NCBI GenBank assembly: GCA_025345505.1
Contig: JANVCC010000146.1
Coordinates: forward strand, 3,582,345 to 3,646,344
Reading direction: 5' to 3'
Length of the DNA: 64,000 nt
Source of the DNA: Todiramphus chloris collaris
Taxonomy: Eukaryota > Chordata > Aves > Coraciiformes > Alcedinidae
Shown here: positions 50,201-62,200 of the stretch, piece by piece
Position numbering within the stretch: position 1 is the stretch's first letter
Layout of the letters: each line of letters opens with the position of its first letter
The notes under the pieces: model-generated
What the model saw: the letters and a program-made list of their open reading frames with translations, nothing else
Databases searched by the model: none
What the model was told of the DNA's origin: nothing
Made by a program: the position numbers and the translations under genes

Positions 50201-53200
50201 CAATAACCGCTCATTCTCCTCTTTGATTTTCTGGAAAAAGCCAGAACCAAAGATGCCATGGTACAGCCAGCACCACACGAATCCCTGAATGCCAAGATTA
50301 ACAATCTTTTCTATCTGCACCACAGCAGTGCTGACGACCCAACTCAAAAGCAGATCCCCATCGTACCAAATTCTGTACCAACACAAAGAGCAGACTGTCC
50401 AGAAAAACATTCATAAAATGCAAGCAGCACAAACTGGAAAAGGGGAAGGAACGTGCAAAAACTCTTAAACTTGTATTTGAGGGAAACGGATTCGGGCTTG
50501 TGGAGACAGAACAGAGGCATTTACCTCTATCCACACATCACAGCTACAAGGGCAGCCCCAGCACAGCACTGCTGCTTCACAGTCTACATTTAGCATTTGA
50601 CATCCACCAGACTGCACATCTCATTCTTTCTGTATAAAAACCAAGACTTCTGTGTTTGAACTCAGCATCAGAAAGTAGGCAGAGAAATGTCTCCAGTCTG
50701 CCACGTGTCAAGCCTGTGTCAGCAAATGGTCTCGTAAGTAGAACAGTCTCCCAAGTAAAAATGTGCTGAGATTTCACTGCATACTTCTGTGCCGGAACGC
50801 TAATTACATAGCGGGGAAAATAAAACCATTGCAGCTCAAAAGAAGACATCTGTCCCCTGGACAGCGCTGGGGCTCCAGCTATGAGACTAACTGACAAAGC
50901 CACTTCTGCTGCCTTGTCAGAGCTACCATGGATGGGAACTGAGAAGGGCTCACCTATGTGTTTATTAAATGGCAACAGCAGTAAGACATGAGCTCTCTAT
51001 TTTGGTGGGACTCCTCTGATCCCAAGGTCATCACTCCAAGTTACCAGGCCCTCATTCAAAGGATAATTATTGTAGCGTTGCAAAAGATCAACTGAGAACT
51101 TGGAGCAAGTTTCCAGCTTGCATTGCAGTAAGTCCAAGTCACCTAAAAACTATTTTAATTCTCTCCCCACAAGCCACTGTAGCAATGCTGCCGGAAAATA
51201 AAGATTGGTTTTAACACAGAAAACTGCATTACCTGATGTTTAAGATTTGTTCTCTATCTACTAATGTGACTGCTGCATCCCTTCCACTATCCCCAGTTTT
51301 GCCCTCCAAACTCTAGGAGCTTGTAAAATGAAAAAATCTACCCATAACTGAGTATCCTCTGGCCATTACTGGCCAGGGACCAAGGTTCCCCTGGAGGCAG
51401 CACCTCCGCTTCTCTTCATTTACTTAAGCAGATCAGGAGCTTTAGCCCTATCAGTATCGTTTTAAGTGAGGATGAAGCTTCAGCTGTAAACACAGTGCTC
51501 TGCCCTACCTGAGCTGCACTGTAAATATTCCTACAGTTAACATGAAAGTAATAATTTGAAAGCTAGTAAACACTGACTTATAAATAGCAAGGCAGGCAGA
51601 GGAATGATTACACCAATGTGTTTACAAGCCAGAGAAAAATCAAGAAGTCTGCTAGAATTCCCTGTGGTACCTGTTTCTCCTCCTTGGACATCTGTTTCCT
51701 AGCTTCCGACTGAGCTTTGAAATACTGGCTCATGTGGGTGAAGTCACACTTGCTGAGGTTGGTGATAGTGCTCTTCTCTTCGGAGGTCATTTCCTTGCAG
51801 GAGGAAAGTAGCACTTTAAGTTTTCATACACAGCAAGTTTTCATGCACAGCAGAGCCTACCCTACCCCAGGCAACTGAAACAGCAACAATAGACAGGTTC
51901 TCACAGTAAACCCCCAAGAACCCCTGAACTCCTCCACATGCTCACTCCTGTTGAGGTCAAAGAGAAAAGGACAAGCAGCAAAGCACGTGGAGTGCTGGCC
52001 TTCCAGTGGTCTGATGTCTGTGAGCACTGGGCAATGTCCTGCCACCTCCCAAAGCACTCTCATGATGAACAGGGGTTAGGACTGCTGAGGGACAGGGAGA
52101 AAAACCCAGTAACCCACCCGGGAAAACTGCATCAACTGATCTAAAAGTTTGATCTTATGGCTGATGAGATAACTGAGGTGAAGTTACAAGTTTTAGATCT
52201 TTGAAGGTGTTGCCTTGTAATCTAAAGAGGATGAGCTATGCCCCATCATGCTATAACAGGTACATTTGTCTGGAAAAAGCCTGACTATTTGGTTCAGAAA
52301 AGTATTTACAGTAGGGTCCTTTCTGGGGAAGCTAAAGGATACACTGGAAACTTCACCACTATGACATGTGGCAGCTTTTAGTTGCCTTACACTAAGTTCC
52401 TGTGCATGGCACATGCCCCTTTTCACTGCCCAGTGCCAAGGAGACCCTGGCCATGCCTGCAGTCACCACAGCCCAGGACTACGTGCTTACCTTTCTCCAG
52501 TCTTTGAAAAAGTTTTTCCTGAAGATCTCCTTTGTAGTGTACTCATGATCAAGCATTTTTGCAAAGAATGTGGCAACTTCTTCTGCTTTGGTACTCAGCT
52601 TCATGACTTTACCTACAAAGAAAGGGTTCCTTTTTAAAGAAAATGGTAAACAGGAACTGAAGCCAGAAAGAGGCCACAGTAACTATCCTATAGGACACTG
52701 TATTTTTATTACAGAGAAGCTTTTCTTAAAAACGTTACATAGCTGAGCAAATTGGATGGGCAAAGGAAACAGAGAAGCACAATTGCTTGGCTTTCATCAT
52801 AAACATTTTGAAAAAAAGTTTCCTCTGGAATCTAAACACTAAAAAAATAGCAATAGCAATGTGATGTGAGAGGGGTCTGAGAGACGTGGGGCAGGAAGGG
52901 GAAAAGGCCTCCGGCAGGAAACCCTACGCTGAGACACCCCAGTAGTGCGTACGTTCCTGGGGAGATGCTGCTGTTTGAAGTGGAAGAGGAGAAGGATTTT
53001 ATTACATTTCCTATTCCGGCGCTCAGGACGCGGGAAATACAGCCTCTGTATTCCTCTTCTACCCACAGGGGCACTCTGCTTCCGAACACCCCTTCTAGCC
53101 TTTAGCTATTTCTGGCCAGGAAGAGCCCTTCCTATGGATACACCACAAATAGGCTGGAAAGCGATGCCAAATATTTAACTCCACTTCATTGCAGGGAGAA

Positions 53201-56200
53201 GTGTCATGATGCTGCTAATTGTTCCCTCTGCTGTAGGAATGTCCTCCTGCATCTCCAGATCAGGCTCAAAAGCCAGGCATTTGTTCAGACAGACGGAGCT
53301 TTCAGGGAACAGAGAGGTCACATTTCAGCTTATCTGCAAGGCTGCGGTACAGAGTGAAACTGCTGCAAGGGAAGGCTTTAAAACACCAGGGAAAAGAGGC
53401 TGCTGCAACACTGAAGCTGCGTCTAACATTCCTATCGAGCTGTCTTTTTGGTCCAGATTGCATTCCTGATGACACAGGAGGTGCCAGAGATCCCTGTGAA
53501 GGATTTTGCATGCAGCTCACATCTCCAGCTAGTTGCAAGAAATATTTAGAGTCGCAACGGGCTGGCAGACAGTCAACACCTGGGGGCTTTTTAACGACCC
53601 GTTTGCTGCACAAAAGCCAATCCAAGAAACACTACTGTAGATTGTTGATTCTATGCTCTTGGAAAAAAATACCACACTTTTGATTTACTACGTGTTTTAA
53701 GAAGCTGCATCATCTCCAAGATTAAAGCATGGGAGTCAGCTATAAAGCCTCGAGATCTATAAACCCTCGTAGAACACAGACTTACCAAAAGGTCCTCCCA
53801 ACGAGCTGAGAATACTCCACAGTTAAATTAAACCAACAGTAACTCTGCCAATTTTTAAGCTGCAACCTAAAATACAGCATTTGTTTGCTTGTAACAGGAA
53901 ATGGGGGAGGGAGAGACAGCGAGGGGAACAGTTTTTCCAGGCTGTGAGTCTGGCTTGGAAGAGGCTATCGAGTTACTAACACGTTACAGGGCTAAAATGA
54001 CCGCTATTTTTCCCCAATAGCTGAAGGCTCAATCACCTTCATCCAGTCACTTCAGGATATATTTCACTGGACTCTTCTTTCCTCTTTTTCACAAAGCTTT
54101 GAAAGGGCTCTCAGTGGCAGGGCATTTAAAAGAAAATGATTCCAGAGGCATGAATAGCAGTTACCAGACTTAAAAACCAGAGAGCAACTGGGGGCCACGA
54201 TGAGCAGAAAAACCCCAGGACTGAAATGCAGCTGCCACCATCTACACTCTGGCCTGGCTGCAGCAACAGAAAAACCACACAAGTTCAAGGCACCTCTGGG
54301 CTAAGAGCAGTAGCTTGTTAACCCACGTATAGCCAAGCCCAAAGATGCCTTTGGCACTTCCAGCTCCGTCAGCGAGCCTGGCGTTGCAGGCACCAGCGAC
54401 CCCTCCGCGGCGGCTGCCTTCCCCGGGAGCAGGCAGCCCGGCCAGGTTCCTCCAGTGCTCGCCGGTGGCCGGGAAGCTGTCTGGCCATGGCCAGCCTCCA
54501 CGTCCCTACCGGACTCTACAACTCATCCCAGCCTCATCCTGAAACCAGACAATGCCTTGTGAGCACAGCCAGTGGCTCTCGGCAGCTGCTGTGGACATGA
54601 GACAGCTGAGGGTTTTGTCTAGTTTCTCCAGGAAGATTTATGTGATTGCTTTATTTGCCAGACACCCCTACCCACTCTGTAACTGTTCAGCCTGTTGATG
54701 AATTGCTGCCATGACAGAGACAGAGGTTCAAAAATCCCTGCATTTCCTTGAGACCTCCTGAAATAGATGGCTAGATCAAAGAGGAGCTTATTGCTGCTTG
54801 CTCCGAAGGGCTAGCCCCAGCACAACTGCCCCTCCCTGTCTCCGTGCAGTAGGAGAGCTAGCACACATTCTTCAACAGTGGAAAAAAAATCCCAACTTTA
54901 TATCAAATTCTTACCAAACAAGAAGTCTGTAGACAGCCCTGCTCGGAGACAGCCTTTAAAGGCTGCAATGTGTTTATGTCACCGCACTGTTGTGAAATGA
55001 ATGCCACCGATTTCTCAGTGCTCAAACACACCGTGTCAGTCACGGGCAAACACCACGCTGCTGCTGGAAGAGTTCCATGCCCAGATGTCCCCTTCACCAA
55101 AAATTACATTTTCATCCATTCAAATGCCTCCCACTTAATTCAATCCTGGGTTAATTTGATCCTTCATTTAACATGATCACAGGACTAAAAGGAAACACAC
55201 GGGTCATCAAGCCCGGACTCCAGCAGGCATCACATCATATAATCCCTTCCACATGAGCCTCTAACAACCAGTCAGCCCAGAATATTAGAATCCCACATCA
55301 ATTAGTTCTGCCACACACAGTGGTTAGTGAGTGGGACCATGACTTATACCAGAGCGCTGTGTCCTTGGGGCCAGGGTCACCCCATGCATTCCAACAAGAT
55401 CTGCATCATCTGTATCAAAATTCAATTGTCTTTTATTCCACTCATGCTTCCAAATGATCATGAATTTCAGGACAGATGACGGAAGCTGTAATTTACAAAG
55501 TTAAAGAAGATGGAGCAAGTCTAAAGGTGGCCAGTGATAAGGTAGCTACAATTACCTATTCTACCAGCTACATGCTGCTGCTCTTAGCTCTAAGACACTC
55601 TTGTACTGTTAAGTAACCTAAGATTTATCACCATAGCAGAGGGAGGACAAGTTCATCTCCGTGTAGCTCAGTTAGCAGAATTCAGCAGGCTGTTCCTTTT
55701 CTTCCACGGATCCTTTCTTCACTTAGCTGTTGAGGAACTTCTAAACTAGCCACTAAAACAAACCCACCTCCCTCATCTCTTCAGACCCCGGAAGAACGCC
55801 ATGATACCCTGAGAATGTTTATTTCTCTTCCCAGCAAGTGGAAACACAGATGAACTCACCATCGTAATAAAACTTGACATTTTCAGGCAGAGGTTCATAT
55901 GGTGGAGCAAATACAGGACCTTTGTGCTCTAGGAACTTCCATTTAATGCCTTCAGGGTAGCGTTCTTCTTCCCACCTTCAAGAGAGAAACATGAACCAGT
56001 ACAATTTTAAGCTCCTAATCTTCATTTTATTACTCTGTGGGTACAAGTATGCTAAAGAAAATTAGCAAGCAATCATTGCTTTGCCAGGCACAGAGCAAGT
56101 ACAAATACTCAATGCACTGTCACTTTTTTCCCCCTTTTTCTTTCATTTCCTCTTTTAAAAAGAGCACAGCCATGTCTATGAACAGAACACCCTGGGTCAC

Positions 56201-59200
56201 AGGTTATCTGATGACACCTCCCACTTGCTGCTCTTCGCCCAAAATCACATAGCTGAAAAAGCTTAGAGTTCAGGAAAATGAAGAATTCAGTCTTGTAAAG
56301 CAAAAAGGCTCAGCCAAATTCAAGTCAGCTGTGCTCTCCCAGCAGCAGGCCCAGGGTGCCTGCTCAGCAAAGGCAAACAATCCCCCTATATTGCGCAGCT
56401 GCTTTCAGATCTGGACAAGTATGGCATTAAGGGCGGAGAGAAAGAAACAGATGTTCATTTACGACCTAAATGAGAACAATCCTGCTTGGTCATTTGAAAT
56501 TCATTCCGACTCTTTGGGAAAGAAAAGCATACTTGAGGAAAGCCAGAGTAGCAGAGGGAAATGGTGAGCTTGCCTTCGAGCACCTCTATCAACGTGTCTG
56601 CCAGCGCGGCATTAGGTACCCAACACAGCGAGGCAGGCCCCACCAACCCCACCTTCCAGCTGAACAGGGGCACCAATCCATCTACAGAGAAAAGGGGTCT
56701 TGGCAGCCCAGTGCCCTCCCCCCAGTTCCCAGCACCCTGGCTCCACACTCCTTCCCTCCCCACCTCTTTCATGGTTACCAGAACACTACGGCTACGTGCT
56801 GCTGGCACAGGATTCCCTACTGAGAAAGGCTATTTTACCACAGCGATCCATCAACTAGGAGGCCATTAAACCTGTCACAGCTCTCCAGACAACTTTGTTA
56901 AGAATCCGTGACAATAAAAGTTCAAGCTTCCCTCTAGTGTCAGCCCTATAGAGCAGCTCCACCCCGGGTGCAAGAGCAGCTGAGACGAGACGCGCGCGTA
57001 GTGCCTGCATCTCAGGGACCGGGATGCACAAATCCAGATCCCTTCATTCCTAACGAGACACGGGGTCACTGTACAGAAAGAAAACAAAGCTGCTGCTCAC
57101 AGACACTCCAAATGCTTCACCGAGGCCTGTACATCAGTAATTTAGGAACAGCAGCAATTGTGTGGGACACGGTGCTGTGCTATGGCACTGCCTTTGCTCA
57201 CAGCACTGGACCCGGCTTGTCCCTACTAGAAGCACAGTAACATTTGCAGCAGCAAAGCACAGAATCCCAGCTATCAGTACAAAACCTGCACGTCCCTGCC
57301 TGAGAAGAAGGCTTAATAAGTAAACTGTGTGGATATAAGAAACTAATATTGACATTTGAAGTTTAGGTCCCAAATATTTACATTCCTAATGATTGTTTTT
57401 TAAATTAATTAGAAGCTAGAAATCTAAATATTTAGTCAAACATAGGCCTAGGTTCTTCCACCCAGAAGCTCCTTCCAGCAAAACAAATCTAAACTGCTCT
57501 CCTCTCAGCCAGAAAAAGGTTATCCTCTCTGACAATGAGTATTTTCATTCTGTCAAGAAAAAAAAATGAGAGGATCATTCACAGTAGCTCTCCTGCATTA
57601 CAGGATAGGCTTGTCATTCTTGCTGTGGCTGTTTAGCTTTTTCACTCTAGTATTTACTTGATGAGAAATTCTGTTCCTCTCCCCATTCATGTTGTTTTAT
57701 AAAGGACGAATGCAAAAGGAGCACTAGAAAGGTAGTGGTTTAAATGGAAAGGAAAGGCAGTGGTTTAAATGGAAAGGAAAGGTAGTGGTTTAAATGGAAA
57801 AGAAAGGAAAGGTAGTGGTTTAAATGGAAAGCTGAAGCACATTGTGCCTTTTGTGAGCGCTACAAGTGAGCGTGGGATCCAAGGGCTGGTTTCTAAGCCC
57901 AAAGTTACCAGAAAGTTTGCCACAAACCCATCACGAACCATTCAAAATCCCACCCCCACCTTCCTAAACCTTGTTCACAAGCATCAAGACAAAAGGTAAA
58001 CGTGACCCTCCCCCTGAGGTAAGCCAATTTTTCATTCTCCTTTGGTTTTAAACAACAACAAGCCCTACAACAACACTGCCCAAGGCAGCTCCTTGACCTA
58101 AAGAAACGTTCCACAGACAACTTTGTGGGAGCAAGCAGGATGCTGCCTACGAGCAAAGCTGCCTTACTGATTTCAGCAAAAACTGTGCTCATTAGTCACA
58201 CAGGGTCTTCAATTAAACCCTGTATCTAACATGTCTGAGAATGTTAGGCTGGCTCAGGAAGGTAGAGCTGAGGAGGGTTTTTCAAAAGGGATGAGAATAG
58301 AGATGATTCTTGGGAAGAAAAGCAGCAGAATATACTTCAGGGATGCGTTCTTTCAAGGAAATGAACTTGCTGTAACATGAGGCGGGAGAAGCACTCCTAA
58401 GGTAAGCTTCTGGCTCACATATTCTTCACACGCTGTCAGGGTGTGAAAATGACCTCTAAAAGAGCTCCATGTGGTGATGAACAAGGCCGATGCCTTGGGA
58501 ATGTCTATCATCAAGTATTCACGTAAGTGAGGATGGAAATGCTCAAGGCAGTAAGCCCTTGAGGAAGCATCCAAAAAAAGATATCAGGCGTTCTGAAAAT
58601 TGACTCGGAACATAAAATACCCTTAAGAGCCACAATTGAAGTGCAGAAGAAACTCTGTCCAGAGAAGAAAGACAGGCTACACAAAGCTGCAGATGGACGA
58701 CAGGAACATCAGCAGAAGGACGTGGTTACCTACTGCCAGGTTTTGCAAAACGTGCTTTCAAAGGCAGTTTTCCTGAGCAGTAAGCACAAACTGCAGAGCT
58801 TAACACAGCTACCTGGGACTGTGCTGCCAAGGCAGGCGAGGGGAGAACAGGACAGCTTTCCAGTAAAGCTTTGCCGTTGAAGGATACAGATTACAATAAA
58901 AGGGAGCTGAGATAACAGAATATTAAGTTAGACAGAACCAGCAAGGGCAGCTGAGACAAAGCCAAACAGACAACAGATCATTAAGGCTTAAAGACACCTT
59001 CTGTAGTTTCCTACTGCTTCATGCCCCTGCAGCTTGCTAAAGTCAAAGCACATTAAAAATATCCTGTCAAAGGGATTGATAAAAAAGGGGATTGCTCAGA
59101 AAGAAAAATATTCAGGATAGTTTTGGGGAGGGGCCTGAAAACCAGAAAGAGTATGCAGACATGAAAAAAACCCCAAGTGCTGATGTTCTGAGGAAGCTGT

Positions 59201-62200
59201 GACAATCAAAGAGAAATATGCAAAGACAAACACTACAGAAGAATGTTTCATTTTAAAGGTGAATCAATAAGAGCAACAATAAAGGGGGTAAAAGGCTGGA
59301 CCTGAAAGGACTGCAGAAGATTGCAAAGCCATTCCCCAACACTATGGGTCTAGTAAAAGCAGCCAAATGATCTAACAAAACTCTCATGGAAATATCATCC
59401 CCAAAAGGTCAGAAAAATACAACGCAGGTGACTGCAGGAGTGCAGAAAGCACATGCTTTTGAAAACTACACATGAGTTACACTGAGGGAAGTGCTAAGGC
59501 CCAAAATTTAAAACACATGAGGAACAGCTCTTCAAACCTCAGAGCTTAACTTGCTGTGGCTAGTTAAAAAAAAAAAAAAATCCAGGAGAGTTATTACACA
59601 GACCACTAGTGATGCAGCACAGGCCTGTTTTCCAAATGAACCACAGAACACAGATTTATTTACAAAGGTTTCTTATAAAAAACCAGTAAGACTGAATGAA
59701 AACAACGTCAGTTGCTTGGCGATGGTACTCTAAGATCCTAAGAAAGACAAAAAGTGCTCCCCATTCAAAACTTATTTTCAAACTTCACCTTCCAAACAGC
59801 CAAGCTTAACTGGTCACTTGACCAACCTTCATTTTCATGCCAGAGGCAGGAGCAGTTTTGAGAGGCACCCTGTTGACATCCAGTGAGAACAGAAAAGGTG
59901 AGCCTACAAGTTTTCACGTTGCTCTGAAGAGTGACAACAAGGAGCAGGTTCTGGGCACAAGAACACTGCTATCTGATCATTACAGGCAGCCTCTACATTC
60001 TACAGGTAAGAAAAACAAAAACAAACAACCCCACAAAAAACCGTATTTCTTGTTTTAGGTATACAGAAAAAGGTACTTCGCTTCTACTTCAGAGGGTGAA
60101 CACAGTGAAGGAGATATTTATTTAGAGCTTACCAGAAAGTAAGCCAATTACTCAGAACAAATCCTCATGAATGAACTAAAGAGGAAGCCAGATGTGCTGC
60201 TCATTCAGGCAGCGTGGGAGGGAGGGGTGCAGAGGGCAGCCTACAGCACTGCGGGATAGTTACCATTTCCATTTTTGCTCCTCTTCTTTTTTCGGTTTCT
60301 TTCTCTTGTCCGCTTCGGGGACTTTCTTATCTTTGCTCTTAGCTTTCTTTGCTTTGCTGTCCTGCAAAAGGAGGAAGAACTTGTTAGAACAAGCTACTAT
60401 ATTTGCCCCTTCCCTGAAAAGAGGTTTTAAAACTAGAAGACTGTCTATATAGGCGGGCTATATAGGTTTGACCACAAACAAGTGAACTCCCGTGGCCTCA
60501 CTACACAGACACATCCTATTTAGCCGAAGCCTGCCGACAGTCCCGCTTCTGGTTTAAGCCAAATTGTTTTACTTGACACTTGGGTCACGCTAAGTGCACA
60601 CACAACCAGTTCTTTTACCTCACCTGCTATCAAAGCAGCAGGCCTGGGCCACAGTATCAAGCTTTCTTAGGGGCGTGTTTCCGTAGCTAGCTAGGCTGTC
60701 ACATGCCACAGAGCACACTCACAGCACTGCGGGGGGCTGAGACGTTCTGGGGCATGCTCCCAGTGTCAGAGACACTTTCAATGAATTGAAGAATGGCCAC
60801 GTTGCCAGGAGCTGCTTGCAACACGTGCCTCACAAGGGGTTCTTTGCTAGATGTAGAGTGTAGTTCATTAGTCTCGAAGTATGGCTAACCTCTCTTTGCC
60901 AAGTTCCTCTCCAAAGAAGTTTCCACCCCAGGTTCCATCTAAAAGCTTTAAGGGTCTTTCTAGCAGCTGATCTCAGATTCATCTCCTCTGCTTCTGACCT
61001 GTGCTACATCACCTGTGCAATTACCAGATGTTGCCAGTAAAGCTCCTTTACCCTCTGTGAGCTACTTAACAGAACTGCCTGAGCAGGCTGGAAGTTTACA
61101 TCCCGAAGGCATCTTCTCCATCGACTCTTTTAAGAGCAGGAGAAAAAGTTTTACTGACTTTGTACACGTTAAGACTCAAGTTAACCCGCGCCATAGGCAG
61201 GGATGTAGCACACGCAGCTTTGCCCCAGACTGGCCCCTGCCTCCTTTGAGGAAGATTCCCCCTGCTCTACAGGATTCAATACCACATTGTCAGCCTTGCT
61301 TTTCTTGATCTTAGAAATAAACTCAGCTTTCACATTACCTCTTCTTCTTCTTGTTTCCTTTTCTTTGCTTTTTTGATGTCTTCTGTTTTGATTTTCTTGG
61401 GTTTGTACTCAGCACTGTAAGAACAAAAATACTGGGTGATGAAAATAATCAATTTTCCAGGCCAAAACCACAGTCATACACATACAAAGTTTGTGTGCCG
61501 AAGTTCACGGTATTTTTCATTTGTAAAGAACAGGATTTTACACCCAGCTCTCTCAGAAGACTGAACACTCCCTATCCAGCAACACAGCCTACGAAGCACT
61601 GAAACCCATAAGCTGTTACTGGCATTACCTCTCCACAAGCTTGGGGCTGCTGAAAGAAAAATTGTCCTATGATGAAGAATCAATTCAAAAGCCTTAGTAG
61701 ACAGCCAGTGATTACATGGGATGGGATAAAGGGGCAAAGGCTTAGTGGCATATTCTACCCCCAACTCCTTTTCCAGCCGTCGGTCTCGGATCTGCCCGCA
61801 AGGCTCACTTCACGCATCCCCCAGTAGTTCAAACAATAGCAAAACTGACTACTGGCAACTTCTTAATCTCCCCACTGCAGACATGAGAGGGGAGGTCACC
61901 CAAACTTAACAGAAGGCAGCAAATGATTACACAAAAGAAAAGATGTCACACCCATCTCTCTTGGAAACTGAGAAATACTACATAGGGACAGAATGCCACT
62001 ATGGCTAAACCCTTCCAGACTGCTAAAAAGGCCACACTAAGGATCTCGATGCACATAGGTGGTGACAGATCATAGTGTGACGTAACCGGGCTTTTCTCTT
62101 ACTGGGTAGGTTACTATCAGGCAGACATATATATTTTCCTTTTGATTTGGAGACAAAAATCCTCAGCATTGCCCGTGACATACTTAGACAAATCATGCCA

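Larger units (their letters stand above)
48240..52490 (-). other. TOP1 introns 13 to 10
   Basis: Introns lie at 48240-49291, 49437-50042, 50231-51670 and 51794-52490. They are AT-rich and I see no repeat or extra exon. Confidence 0.75.
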
